Source: Bombus terrestris (taxonomy: Eukaryota > Arthropoda > Insecta > Hymenoptera > Apidae). From it: DNA of 64,000 nt. Each line of letters opens with the position of its first letter. Position 1 is the stretch's first letter. Shown piece by piece: positions 24,481 through 37,749 of this stretch. The notes beneath the pieces are model-generated. The model was not told where the DNA came from. It was given only the letters and a program-made list of their open reading frames with translations, and searched no databases. The DNA lies in assembly GCF_910591885.1 (NCBI RefSeq), contig NC_063275.1, forward strand, positions 3,646,501 to 3,710,500, written 5' to 3'. The translations under genes were made by a program, and so were the position numbers.

Positions 24481-26780
24481 AAGTATACCGATTCATTGAG
24501 TTGTCATTGCAACGCACGAATCGCGAAGCGAATTGTTTGCTATAGAAAGTGAGGTTGTTTGCAAGAGAGCGGCGATATGATAAATACAAGTGTCGCGCGA
24601 TGTTTTGACTTGCCCGAATACTTCGGAAACACGATATCTCGCGCTTGTTTATTTTAAGAAATCCGTCTCCGCGATCCGTGCACGCGTCTCCTAAGCTTGA
24701 AAACTGGATGGATTTCTCACGCGGTAATCGAACGCTTGTTGCACCCCGAATCGGCTGGTAATATCGAAGCTTTTGCTAGATTCGCATGTAGATCTCTCGG
24801 TTGCGCGTTGCAGTCAGTAATTTTCGCTTTTTCATCCTCACAGAACCGATTTCTCTAAGAGCTAAGATAGTCAGTTGTTACTGACTCTCTTCCTCTCTCT
24901 TTTTCTCTCTCGTACAAGAAAGGCTGCATTGCCGAGGAGAGGACCGTGTATATTTAGACGGGCTGCAGACACAAAACGACTTACCACCACCTTCGCGAGT
25001 GGTTTCTTCGTTCAACCGCTTGCTTTTGCGAGCAGTCTTCGTCGCGCGTGCAAGTTGTTCGCGTTTTTTCCGCGTTTTATTTCCCACCGCTTCGGCAATC
25101 GCGTTCAACGAGCCGTGCCGCGTCAAATCGCGCTGCGACGAATCCCTCGCGTGTTTCGTTCTTCCCTTCCTTCCTCCTTCGGTTTACCGACGATCTCGCA
25201 AGAAGTTCACATTGGAAATACGTCGGTAAAAAAAGAACCAACAATTTTCGATGCCTGGTCGATAACTTTTTATCGAACGAATTACTCTACGTCTATAGGA
25301 GTAGTAAACGCTGCAAGTTAAAAATTAAGATTAATGGATTGAAAAGGAATGCATTGCCAACCAGATTAATGCATTTCTGGTTCGAGGTTTTCGAGTCCAG
25401 TTTGAAAATATAGCAAAGTAAAGAGACCTATTTTCTTTTCTTTTTTTTCTTGTACGTGTATGTTAAACAGTTGATCGTAGATTGTTACGCGTGGTAGATA
25501 ATCTAGAGTAAATAGAATTACGCAAGTGTTGCGTCGATGAAAGTGAGATTCGAGAAGCGGGCCCCTAACCGCTCATTAAGACGCGAGCATAATGCTATCT
25601 GATTGATGATTGAATCATATCGACCGGACAGGGCACGGCAGGATACACAAAATAGCTTGCCCGCTCCTATTACCTATCGAACGCTACTTAGGTGTGGTTT
25701 TGCACCCAACGCATTCCATCATGCCGGTATCAGTTTTGGCATTAACGCTTTCAATAATAATCAACGTCAGTCTTGCGTGAGTTAGTTTCCACTCGCTGTT
25801 GCTAATATGTTATACCAAAGGCAATCAGCATTACGGTAAATTAACTAGGAATTTAAATCGTTCGCGCTACTATCGTTGAAATAATTCCTGGAATTATTTA
25901 AACATGTACTCTGGTAATTGCTACCAGAATAGGAACCCCACTGAACAATGTGCAACAATATGTAACATTGACATTTCTTATTCTCGAGTCACATCATTTG
26001 GTAGAGAGATAATATTGCAATTTGCGAGCGAGCCAGTTTATTCACTGGCAACTCGTTGTTGTGACATATGATGACACACGATGACGATGCAGTATCTCGT
26101 GGTCCATCGGCAATCGCGTCATTCATCTTCGCTAATAGTTGGCGAATAGCACCAATTTTAATTCACACGCGACCCGTTAAAGTGACCGTTAAACACCCGT
26201 GTTATTATCCTTCTGACCGACAGAGGCGCTGACTTGCGAAATTATTCGACCAAGCATCTTGGTCAACAAAGTTAATGATAATTCTTATGTTTTTTGTCAC
26301 GTGCATATTTTTTAGCATCGAATTTATGCAATCTCACGGAGCATGCGTGAACATCTATATTTTTTGTCTTTCGCTTACCGGTTAGTGAGCAAAAGGTGTA
26401 AAAATGTTTGTGTGAAGAAAGGTAGCAAAGCAAAAAGAGAAGAATTGGATAAGGGAGGCAATTTGTTCAGACTTCATGAATCTGCGATTATTTATTTGCC
26501 ATTTATTCGTCGATTTTTTCCATAAGGTGGAATCATACGATAGATGAATGAATTTTCTGTGCGTGAAATTTTTCAAGTATGAAGTACAAAAAAGGAGAAG
26601 ATATATATTGAACTTTTGCACGTTCGTGGGGAGACGCGATCTCGAAGAAACGCGCCAACGGGAGTCGTAAATTCCCGTTACGGTTTGACTAATCGACGCC
26701 ACGAATCGTTCGATCCCTTATTTCTTGTGGGATAATAAGGGTAGTTGATCGAATAGAACGCTGTTATTAACAGGTTACTA
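24481..26780. other. Intron 1: CpG-rich block and following AT-rich DNA
   Basis: 24481-25330 is a long CpG-rich block. Its 148-residue frame (24875-25321) starts without ATG and is rich in R, S and F, typical of chance frames here. 25331-26780 is ordinary AT-rich DNA. Confidence 0.4.
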
Positions 26781-26808
26781 TATATTTTGACTTATCCAAC
26801 AATTTCAG

Positions 26809-27536
26809 TGTGATACAAGATTGAGTATTTGATATGACAACTACGAACGAGTACGACCTAAGACTGCTTTCGTGATGACGATGATGATGACTGTTCTTGA
26901 CTTGTAGATTCCTGCTGTTCCTTAGACTGGCCTCTGACTCTAGCTGATTTAGACTGTTACTTGACTGTTCTGTTGATAGATTGCCTTAGAGCACAAGTTG
27001 ACTGTTCTGTAGTCCCGAGAACCAGTAGAGAGTTGAATTAACTGCTCTGTAGTTATGAGAACAGTAAAGTTCGTTCTTGTGAAGTTACGGAGGAAAGGTC
27101 GGTAAGGGTGTGCCCTTTGAACGAAGAACGTGGATTCGTTCTCACACTTTTCGTCAGGAAAGTGAGGGTAACGATGCCGATTGGTTATGACCAACGTTAG
27201 AAATGAAGATAGGAGGAAGAAGCCTCCTGCCAACGTGGCTCATGGGCGACATTGTTTGTGGAAAAAACCAACTTTTCCGTTGGACAACTATTCGTTTTTC
27301 CCATTAGGTAACTACCTGCTTTCTCCGTAATTTGTAAGAACGTGCAATAGACCAAAGGACTGTTTTAAGTACCAACTATAAACCGAAGATACTTGCAGAA
27401 TTAAAGGTTCCTGCAAGCTAATAAGATTCGGTTTATGGTGGGGCCTTAGGTTTATTGAGGGTCTGTCTAATGGTGCTTGGGCCTTGACGGCCAGACAATG
27501 AAGGACATCGCGCGGACCATTTCAGGCGACGTGACA
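26809..27536 (+). mobile_element. Possible solo LTR or other transposon remnant
   Basis: Base composition differs from the flanks: balanced, with repeated GACTGTTCTG, TTGACTGTTC and CTGTAGT words at about 26890-27060, followed by short inverted words such as CCAACTTTTCCGTTGG. The segment could run from TGTGATAC (26809) to GTGACA (27536), which has the TG...CA form of an LTR, but no target duplication or primer-binding site is found. A CTACCTG lies at 27312-27318. Family unknown; the borders are guesses. Confidence 0.3.
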
Positions 27537-27540
27537 TATA

Positions 27541-30160
27541 TATATATATGTATGATGTGTAAGAAAAATGTTTTTTCTTCCTAGTGAAAATCTGTCGCGT
27601 CGATCGATGAAAACGATTGCGAAGAGACACGACGGGTAAAACAATGCGCATGCGCGATACATCGAGTCGCACGCATGCGCAGTCATACGCGCCACATAGG
27701 GGTTACATTTTATGTACGTATGGACCGTGTACAATTTTTGTCAACGCATGTAATATAATATGTACATTCATTTCGTTTGGTGAGTGAAATTGAGTGTAGG
27801 AAGTTCACTCTTGGAGTGAAATCGATCGTGTCTTCAAATAAGGAAATGAGAGTAATGTAAGTACATACTCAGTTTTTTGTTCATTTCATGTCACAGAGAA
27901 CAAGGTTATATTTATCGAAGGTTTGATTATTGAATAATTAGTTAGGGGTCAGACAGAGCACGCCCATGCACTACAGCATGCGTATAGTTGAGATGACAAG
28001 TAAATAGACATGTAAAGCAACAGATGAATCTAATTACGAGTCGAGACGACAATGACGCCGACGGTTAACTGTTTGACATTGTATGCAGATACATGCGAAA
28101 GTATCGTACGCGGTCTTGTAAGGAAAGAATGTGTTAATTTCGTCTAAATGCCGGGATAAAATTCGCTCTTAGTGCACGAGAGTGACGTCTGTCGGCAATA
28201 CGGTCGGTAAAATTGCGGACAGCGTCTTTGTCATCGTGTTTTATATTCAACGGCAACGAGACCAGGCATGAACTGATATTCACGGATGATCGTGTCGAGG
28301 CACATTGTAACCAAATGAAACAATGTAAATCGTAGGCTTTAATCCCATGTGAGTTATCGATGATCATTTATTATGTAGGCGACCGTCTCGTATTTAGTAT
28401 TGCTATAGCACGGAAAAATTACCAGCGTCACTAGATGTAATCTACCATTCGTACTGTGTGATTTCGATTGATAAAAAGGAACGTATAATACGTATCGTGA
28501 TTCTGATATCATTAGACTATGAAAGATGTGTACACTCCTGTTCATATGTATTAGGGCAGCTGCTGGTTTGATATGAAAGATGATGATTAGTTTAAATTGT
28601 CCAGGAAACGATTAATCGATCAGAATTTTGTATTCATGATAGTTTATGATCCAATATGTACATAAAAATTTGTATTGAAATTAATTATGAGAGGTCTGAT
28701 GGATATAGTGAGTATAGAAAATATATTCAAGTTTGGTGAATGAGTAATTCCGGTGCAAACATTGGTCAACAATTATCAGTCTACCTCAAGGCCTTCGCCT
28801 TTCTCTGCGTGATCGTCGGACGCGTCTGGATGTGGTGAATGAGAGAGAAATCGTGAAACGCGCTGTATTAACAGCAGATGGGTGTGAAAAATAGGTCTTG
28901 TTTACTTAAGTAGTTTAACATGCGACCAGCGTCCGAGGTTGCAGCTTCCCCTTGTTCTTCCTCTTTCTGTCTCTGTTACTGAATCACTCAGGAACAGGTT
29001 TCTTTGACAAAAATCAGTTTGGAAATCCCTCCTTGAATATTTAACCATGAAAAATATAATTATTAAATTTATTATAAGTTATGTTACAAGGAAACTCTTA
29101 AATCTTAGTCTACAACTGTGTGAACATGATCTAAGATGTTCCGCTTGCTCCTAGATACTCCTTATATTATATCGTATAAGTCACAAACTATGTATGCAGA
29201 TAGGTCCTTAATTTTTTCACCATAGAATGGATTGGATGCATGGTTTGACTTGTAAAAGCATAGCATAAAATATGAAACGCATGTCTCAAAATGGGGTCCC
29301 TCGGCGCTAAACAGTAATCCAATTTAATGCACCATGATTTTGGTTTATTATTTGGTGTACATTCTTGTGACAATCAAAGCATTGTTGACAGAACAGAACA
29401 TGACTAGTTATAAATTATAATTTAAAGAATCGAATTTCTCAATCGCTTTTAGAGTTGAACCGGTCATAGTTAATTTCGGTGCTAGGGAATTCTAGGGAAA
29501 ACGCGCTAAGGGTGGCATATCGTTAGGAGGTGCTAAAACTCCAGCGGAAAAGCATTGGACGTAATGTTTACTGTATCGTAAGTGACACTTTGTCCTCCCA
29601 CCTGCAAAGGATTCTGTCAAGTTCCTGGAAGACTCGTGCTTCTGGCGTTACGAACACACGCACAAAGAGTCGCTAGCGTGCGGTTTGTTTATATTGGTAA
29701 CTAGACCGTTACATTAGCCTGTTTACGTATTGGAGAGTTTTTTTGGTTCGTCGTTTGCTGTTGAAACGGTCGTCCGCTGCGACGGAATTTTATTGTAGAA
29801 ACATGATGCCGTTAAGCGGTTTACTTTTTTTTCTTTTCCTTCCAATTTTTTAAACCAGTACGAATTTGTAGAACCTGCGCAGACTTTTTACGAAACCGGC
29901 TCGTAAATAAATAGATGTACGTGCAGCAATCTATGGTTGCATAATTTCGCGTGATTCGAATTATTCCCGAAGCGTGGAAATTTCAGCGTGACAGGGTGCG
30001 CTATAGGGGATTTCGCCTAGTGGAATACAAAGTGGTACCATTACATTTCTACATACTACTTTGTTCCTTCCCAGCTGTATTACCATAATCATCGACGCAT
30101 GGATACATTGCTACACAAATACTTGGGTTTTGTTTGTTTAAAGCGGTATCTTCATGAAAG
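27541..30160. other. Intron 1, AT-rich DNA with NRF-1-like sites
   Basis: A short TA run lies near 27536-27550. Two CGCATGCGC palindromes lie 27 bp apart at 27645-27656 and 27672-27681. CpG-richer patches occur at about 28780-28950 and 29470-29800. The second copy of an 18-base string shared with 18362 is at 30002-30019. No gene is recognised. Confidence 0.4.
27645..27681. promoter_or_regulatory. Paired NRF-1/Erect wing-like palindromes
   Basis: TGCGCATGCGCG at 27645-27656 matches YGCGCAYGCGCR and CGCATGCGCA at 27672-27681 is a near match. A further CGCATGCGCA is at 31112-31121. Paired sites are rarer by chance than single ones, but function is unproven. Confidence 0.3.
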
Positions 30161-31140
30161 TCACGTCATTCCTTTCCGAATACCCCATACCAGGAGCGAA
30201 ATCGTCCCGTGTATCGTTCCTTTTCTTTTATACTCGTTTACACGCGGTTCGAACGTAACGTTTTTATCCTTTCCGTCGAGAGCAGTTTACCGATCGTACG
30301 ATCGGGATTCTGAAAAAAAGGCTTCACCGGCTTTCCGTTTCTCTGCTTGGTGTTCGTCGTGTTTCTGTAACAAGTCACGGGAGAAAAAAACAAAGTATAC
30401 ATTGCCATCGACGTGACTTCCAAATGGAGGGGGAGAGTAGGGGAAGTATCGAAAGCAAGACGAGAAGTCTCGATGCGATTGGATCGTGTGAACCAGCCAC
30501 TCTCGATTGCCTCTTTCATTCTTCCTTCCCCTTCGCCCCTTTTGGTCCGATGTGTCTCGCCTTTTTTTCATCCTCCTTTTATCCTTTTTGTCCCCTGCTT
30601 ACATTGCAACGCTCGCTGCATTTCGTGGCACTTACACCTTCTCGACTCTGTGAACGTTGCCGGTGAATTCAGCGATTTCTAAACGGCCATTCTTTATTTT
30701 ACTTCATCTTCTGTATACCCGTGTTAGCTTAAAAATTGTTTGTACTATGATGAAACCATCATATTATTCCAACTATTGATTTTTTATTTCGCTTGAAGTA
30801 TTAGATTAATAATTTGATTTCTTTAATATGTACATCACATGTATACTTGCCAGAATAGTGTACCGCTTTTCTTTTAAATTCTCTCATCTTACCATCCCTT
30901 AGCCAAGTTTCAATCTGTGATATTTTGCTACCAGAAAGACCACAACATTACACTAGATGATTTGATATAACACATTTGAATTGTACCAATAAGATAAATG
31001 AAACAACATCGCCAGTATTAATAAACCACTACTTAATAAAATTATACAATAAGTGTTGCGAATTTTTAAGTCAGTTCAATGAAATATACACATAGTTATA
31101 TCTCTCTCATACGCATGCGCAATGATCCAGTATCCAAATT
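30161..31140. other. Intron 1: CpG-rich block then AT-rich DNA
   Basis: 30161-30690 is CpG- and pyrimidine-rich with overlapping chance frames on both strands. 30691-31140 is AT-rich. No gene is recognised. Confidence 0.4.
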
Positions 31141-31930
31141 CGAATCCCCTAACCACAGGTACAGAAAGAAAGCATATTGCATCGCGGCGACCTATTTTTT
31201 TCACGAAGGACCCCAGTTCCCGGTTGTACCGTGACATTTGCCGTTCCCCGTTGTTTTATTCGTAGGTGCACGCCGCGTACGTGCCTGGCGGGTTTTAAAG
31301 CGACGGCCACGAGCCAAGGTGAAAATGCACCGGCATGCGAACCCCAGTCGAAAGTTTATATCCTGAACGTTAAGTGGGTGTATTACGTGAGTCGAATACG
31401 AGCGTCATGGATGATTTACAGAGATGAATCCCGTTTGATGGAAGACACTAGGCTGCGCAAGGAGGCTTCTCGATCGTCGCTCGGTTGGCGCCTGCCAAGT
31501 CAGCGGCGCGCGCAACCTAGCCTTCATAGTTCCCACGTGCTCCATAAGTCCGGTTCTCACGAGAACCCCGTGGAATCTGGAGGCGATCTGTCGCGCTCGC
31601 GATTCTGCGATTACGATTTACCGACGCGTCTCCCCCATCGTTAATTCGTTGTTATTAGACGGTTCAAAGGCGGTTCAAAAGGAATCATCGCCAGATCCCA
31701 CCTTTTTTTTTTCACGTTCTCGCGCGCGTGAAACCGGTTACAGATTTTATTCACGGGATCCCGTGATTTATTACCGATACCCTTACGGGAGAAGCAACAG
31801 ATCTGACTGTAAAAATCCGACTTTTTGTCTACCTCGACTATATCGACGCTTCGAGATTTTGCGATTTTTTTTTTTTCAAATCTTCTCCCGTAGCTTGTGT
31901 CCTCGTGTAAATTGAACCGTTTTGAATTAT
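31141..31930. other. Intron 1, CpG-rich block with a 155-codon chance frame
   Basis: The + frame 31177-31644 starts on TTG and has no family motif. The block carries a Su(H)-like TTCCCACG at 31530-31537 overlapping a CACGTG E-box. I see regulatory-looking DNA rather than a gene. Confidence 0.4.
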
Positions 31931-34290
31931 TCAAACGGCCCGATAAGCATCATGGTATTCTAGGTCGGTAATATGGGATTTCTGGTTTTCGAATTTCGTA
32001 AAGATGACCGTTACGAAATACGCGGAGAATCGTTCGTAAGGGAATCGTTTAAACAGTTCCATTTGTTGCGTCATCGAACGATGTTTTCCGAGTTTTCTGT
32101 CGCGCGTTGTAGTTTTCCGAGGTAGAATCATGACACATGGTTAAATCACGTTCAAAATCATAGTTTCTTGGTAGGCCTTAATGATCAAAGCCATGTTATC
32201 GGAACCTGCTGAATGTTACTCAAATGAACGGCTGCTTCGGATTGGCTGTTAGTTATCTTTCATCTGCAACGAGATCACCAGAACTGTGAGCAAACAGGCT
32301 TCCTTAGAACCTTGAGAGCGAAGCCTGCAGCGATGTGCTTTCCCGTGGAATTCTGCGTAACTTTGTTAATACATGACTGAGCTCTGGTGCACGGATCGCC
32401 TGGAATTCGTTCTGCGATTTTTCCATCAGGAAAAATACGAGAAAATATCGCACCATTATTTCTCACGATTACCAATATTTTCTGTAGTACACAAATTTGC
32501 GCAAGATAGTAGAATATTGGATAGAACGTTTCTATATTAATTAAACTAAGAAATTTTGAAATAGATTAGATAGTTTCTAAAACTAGAACTCTCAAATGTT
32601 TATATTTCTGAATTTTCAGACTTTAAAATTTTCTAATTTCAAACTGTCTAACGTTAAGTTTCCAAATTTCTCAAATATCAAGCGTCAAATTTTTATATTT
32701 CAAATTATCGAATCTTCAAATCTTTAAATTTCAAATACTCGTATAGAAGAACCTATAATTTTCCATAACTATAAATCTCAGAGTAAAATTACATAATCCA
32801 ATACGCGGATGAGAATTCGTCAAAAGGTTGTTCAGAAAAGTCCAGAGACGAATCCTTCGGCGGAATTTCTCGCAGCTTCTTCTAATTCTCGGTAGCAATC
32901 GATTGCCGTTCCAATTCAATTGGATGAACGTTCTTCAGGCCGCGGAGCGGAATGTATTATTCATCGTCGCGTTTCCCAGCGCGTCTGCCTTCGCGCCGTT
33001 GAACCTACTACAGAAACAGGAGGAAAACTACTATTACCACTACATAGCCGCCGTTGTGGATCGCCCAATGATTTCTTGTCATCTCGCAGACGTGGTGCTT
33101 CCTACTGTGAAACGAATTCAGAGTAATTTTCCCCGACGCCTGAAGGCGTTGTTTTTCCACTGCCGGAAAAAAAGTTCTACCCACTGAACGTTGTCACATT
33201 AACCCAATATCTATCCGCCACGTAGCAATAAGCTTATCCCGAGTCTGCAACTAGAACGATCATGTGTCATTACCACGTGTTTTTTTGCCCCCCCTCTTAC
33301 ATATTCTTTTTCTTTTTCCCTCTTTCCGCTGTACAAATTGACAGTTGATTAATAGACACTTTGGTGTTAACAGCTAGAAATTCGAGTAATTCCATGTTTT
33401 CATAACGGTTAGTAATGATGTACGGTAGCACTCATATTTATTTCATTCGATAGAACGGGTATTGGTTTAGCGCGGTCGTATAATTTGATTTGTCGAATGT
33501 GTCTATTAATACTAAAGCGGCATGGAATTATAAAGTATGGCAGAATTTATTCATAGGCTATTCCGTTCTTTCCGTTTAAATTGCAAATATCGATTCTTTT
33601 TATTACAGTCTATCAAACACGACGTTTACTAATTACTCATATTTTATCATGGTGTACATTGTTGAACGATCTTAATGAATCGAGATTTATTACAAAGAGA
33701 TTTGCTTCCTTTCCTATTTATTTATTCGTCTTTTTTATTCCCTAGATATATATGTCGAGTTGTCGTTTGGGTTTCGAGCGCGAGACGATTCTTCGTTAGT
33801 ATTTGCCATCGTGATGTTCAATAAAGGTTGTATTTACATAAATTAATATTTCTTTACAGAGTTTGATAAATAATTAGTTTAACGGTTAACTAGAATAACA
33901 AACAATAAGTAAACAAATGCTTTTGATATTATTCTTGGGTTCTGTAACGAATCCACGGTCAACGGCAAACTTTCTGTACGTTTTAATATATTTTTGATAG
34001 CACATTGACACGTTCGTTCAGGCACAGGGTTTCTCTAAGACTGACTCCAAGACGATGACAGTAAACTCTCCAAGGAGATTGCAAAATAAAAGACAGATAC
34101 AGTTACATATATCAAATACATATCGATCGGGAATATCAACAAATTCCCAAGCGCCGTAAATAGGCAGTTCCACGTAAACCAGCATTGCTCCTGATCAAGA
34201 CTTGATTGTTTATACAGTGTATCCCTTAACACTGGTACCTGCTCTGTAAGACATTTCGTTCATCCCGTGACCGTGGCTACGTTCGGCGAC
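31931..34290. other. Intron 1, AT-rich DNA
   Basis: Ordinary AT-rich DNA with a CpG-richer patch at 32840-33200 and a low-complexity repeat at 32560-32745. No gene is recognised. Confidence 0.4.
32560..32745 (+). repeat. Degenerate AAATTTC/TTTCAAAT repeat tract
   Basis: Units such as TTTCTGAATTTTCAGA, TTTCTAATTTCAAACTGTC, TTTCCAAATTTCTCAAAT and TTTAAATTTCAAAT recur with loose 16-22 bp spacing. It looks like a decayed simple satellite. Confidence 0.55.
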
Positions 34291-34294
34291 CAGT

Positions 34295-34805
34295 TATGTC
34301 ACCCTGAGCCCAAGTTTTGGGAAATCTTCCAAAAGAAAGGCCCGATGTCCCTACATCTCCGACATATATATATGTAAACTCCCTAGAGTTCATGTAGGAT
34401 AGGGATTCTTTTCGTTTTACGGGTAGCACGACAGGCTGTGTTTCACGGACAGAGCCATCTTCTTTTGTTTTACGGACGACCATTTTAAGAAGCACGTTTT
34501 TCCCAAACGGACGGACAGAGAGTTACATTAGAGACAGACAAGGTTACAGAATAGTTATTTAAGATTTTAAAGACCGAAGAAGAAAGATCGGTAGCTCAGG
34601 ACGTTGAAAATCGATTCCCGATTTTCAGGTAAACATTGTACCAAAGACTTGTTATTTCCCGTTTATATAATTATCGTTATTTATTGTTATAGACGCATAT
34701 TAATTGTTGTTTATTTTTGTATTTTATCTAATTAATTCATAATAAAAAACTCCATTTTCAGACTACAGAATCGATCCCTGAATTATCCCAAGATTTACGA
34801 TCTTA
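34295..34805 (+). mobile_element. Possible LTR-like remnant
   Basis: The stretch from TGTCACCCTGAGCCC (34295) to CGATCTTACA (34805) has TG...CA ends and a balanced composition unlike its neighbours, and it abuts the AT-rich palindromic satellite. There is no clear target duplication, primer-binding site or partner LTR, and no retroelement protein. The call is tentative. Confidence 0.25.
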
Positions 34806-35150
34806 CATATATATCCCCTATATATAGAGGAATATATATATATAGGAATATATATTCCCCTATATATATATTCCTATATAGGGGAATATATATATAGTAT
34901 ATATATAGGAATATATATATATATATTCCTATATATAGGAATATATATATGGGAATATATATTCCCCTATATATATATATTCCTATATAGGAATATATAT
35001 TCCCCTATATATATATTCCTATATAGGGGAATATACATATACCATATATATATAGGGGAATATATATATACCTTATATATATAGGGGAATATATATATAC
35101 CATATATATATAGGAATATATATATTCCTATATAGGGGAATATATATATA
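34806..35150. repeat. AT-rich palindromic satellite (TATATTCC/GGAATATA)
   Basis: About 345 bp built from TATATATATTCC(CC)TATATAGG and its complement in alternating orientation, so the strands can fold on themselves repeatedly. The same satellite, shorter, lies at 37642-37749. In both places a nearly identical 196-bp segment follows. AT-rich palindromes of this type are prone to breakage and copying. Confidence 0.85.
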
Positions 35151-35346
35151 GTACGATTAACTAACCTGTATTATAACAGTCTTATATAGACTAAAACCTG
35201 GTATACGTAGCCAAGTAACAATGAAACATATTCCTCCACTAACCTATATGATATGCACCAAAAACTACCCATGATATTATCGACTGAGTTTCGGTTGTCT
35301 TCAAAGTATGTTGTTTGTTGTGGATTCGCATGAAACTGGATAAACT
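35151..35346 (+). repeat. Duplicated 196-bp segment, copy A
   Basis: Begins GTACGATTAACTAACCTGTA and ends at GGATAAACT. It matches 37750-37945 with no gaps and about 5 substitutions, roughly 97% identity. Sequence beyond 35346 is unrelated to that beyond 37945. No coding potential. Confidence 0.9.
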
Positions 35347-37641
35347 TTGGTGAGATCTTCTGGTCTGAGTCAGGCACCGATTTTAGCTCGTGTATCAGCA
35401 TCCCTCGGACGAGATATGGTGGGCTGCATGAACACTGAACAAATGAAACGGGGGAGTGGACGGTGGAAAACCGACTCAATCGGTCAGTTTTCTTGGCTCG
35501 AGAATTGACACGTGCCAACGTGAGCTTGACAGCAGTACGAATGAGCCACTCGCCGACGGCGGATCACCCGTTGGACAGATTTGATTTAAGTCAGCCTTAA
35601 AGCCTGGCATTCTTCCAATACTGTTAATTCAATACAATGTCCGTGTGTGGCGAACTTTTCATTTCGTCATAGTGAAAACTGCCCGAGAGGAGACCTCAAG
35701 ATGAATATCTTCCATAATACGCATGCGAAAATTTCACAAAATTTCTGTAAATGTTTCTTTCGTCAAAAACTCATCGAAGTTTCGATCGGTTTCTCAAACG
35801 ACAATTTATATAAAAGTCGATTATTTAAAAAGACCGAGTTTTAAGGATTCTAATAATCTAAAGATTTATCTATCCATTTTGGGAGTAAACTTTGCCAAAG
35901 ATGTTAATTTTGTTCCTGAGACGATAATTGAGATTATGCGAATGGATATGCGAATTATTTAAAAGATCTTCAAGATTTTCAAGATTTTAATAATCCAGAG
36001 ATATCGGTGTATTCGTTTTAGAGCAAATTCCTGTTCCAGATTTATGTAAAATTATTTTATTGTAAGGAACACTGAATTCTATTTTAATGACACCCTGTAC
36101 AATGGGCGAAACTAAGAACGTTCTCCTTTGGCACTTGCAAGTATGCGATAAACTACTGCGTATAGTGTCATCGACGCATTTCCGCGCACGTTATTTAATC
36201 CAACGTAGTCTAGCACGTGCAACAAGAATCCTTTTGGCGCCGGAAACGTAAAAGTCGTAAGCTGACTTAATACGTTATCTGTGACAGTCGCAGACTGGCA
36301 ATGCGAAAAGTGATCTCCACTGGTGTGTCGTAGCGCCGCAGAACTTAAGATATGTTTAGAAAGATCAGTCACATTGGCATGCTAAAAATAGTCACCATAA
36401 TCTTCTGCTCTTATTTAAATAGATCACTCGGTTCAAAGGTGGTTTCGTTTCAATTTTGTTTCCTTTAAACATCGTTAGATTCGCAACTATGATTCAGAGC
36501 TACAATAATAGCATTGTGCAGAAGATGTTCGCTCATTTTCTTTTTTCCTTAAAATTAATTCTGTTTGCGTCGATATGGCGATTTACCAATGACCTAAATG
36601 TCCCTGTTCAGTCAAAGCCAATGGCTACCAAGACTATTTACAGATTACCACATTCTTTATAGTCGTTCTCCTGGGACACCTTGTATTCCCTCTATGAAAG
36701 CGAAAAACATGCAACGGCAGTATCCACCATTTTTCAAATGTCTACTTAGCCATCCATGCCATGTTTGGTATCCTTCCATTTCAGATCGTGTAACCATAAC
36801 CTACACTAACGCCGGTTGTTCATACTTCATAAATAAATTAAATATCGTACATCAATAGAAATCAGTGAAAGGACCTTGGCTCAAAGATTCTTAAGATCTC
36901 GACTGAAAAATCTCTTTCGATTTCATCCATTCTGCACCCGACATCGCATTCAATAACATTCGCGATCACCGAGAAATGACGATTCCTCGTACGGTTACTT
37001 CGCACATATACCTACATACCAGGCATACGATCAGCCATGCATATAAGTTTGCGAGGCGTAGGTATGCTTATCAGCGCAAACCGATGGTGGGATCGGCCGA
37101 AAGGCTTGGCCAATACAAATGCATCGCATTACGCGTGCACTGACTTGAGCTGCAGCCGCAAGGTCGGCATTTCTGACGCGCGCATGACATCACGTAGGCG
37201 TGCACGATGGAATATATCGTCTCCGCGTATAATATACCATCGACGCGTTCGTCTATTTACCGCCTCGTACGATCGTTACGTTGCACCCTACAGTTAGGGT
37301 TAAGTTATACGAGTCGGTTGAATATTTGAGCGAAGACAAGTTAATTTGCTTAATAATTCGGCAAATTTGATCAGAAACAATTTTTAAGCGATCTACATTT
37401 CGAAACAGACTATTTAACTCGTTATTAGCGACAACTATGTTAGACGATTAAATTTATCGTGTGCTTACATCGTTAGCTTGACGAGGGCATCTATTCGTTA
37501 GAGACTCATTGTACTCGTAATTCATTTTGTTGTTTGTTCTATTAGTGCTTAAATACCTCCTCGTTGACGCAATAAGCTTTTCTCTTGTTAAACCTAAAGT
37601 AAAGAATATTTTCTCATATCCCGTTATTGTATTACGTACTG
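35347..37641. other. Intron 1, between the two duplicated segments
   Basis: AT-rich DNA with a CpG-richer patch at 37030-37290. No gene or recognised repeat. If the duplication arose by recombination between the satellites, this 2.3-kb stretch was the spacer. Confidence 0.4.
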
Positions 37642-37749
37642 ATATAGGAATATATATTCCCCTATATATATATTCCTATATAGAGGAATATATATATACC
37701 ATATACATATAGGAATATATATATTCCTATATAGGGGAATATATATATA
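37642..37749. repeat. AT-rich palindromic satellite, short copy
   Basis: The same TATAGGAATATATATTCCCC words as at 34806-35150, in about 108 bp, directly followed by duplicated segment B. Confidence 0.85.

Noticed and set aside
24875..25321. 148-codon frame in a CpG block
   Set aside because: Non-ATG start and no family motif.
29623..29645. TGGAAGACTCGTGCTTCTGG, resembling the start of miR-7
   Set aside because: Only the first nine bases match; the remainder differs and no hairpin is evident.
31177..31644. 155-codon frame in a CpG block
   Set aside because: TTG start, no recognised motif and no convincing splice pair.
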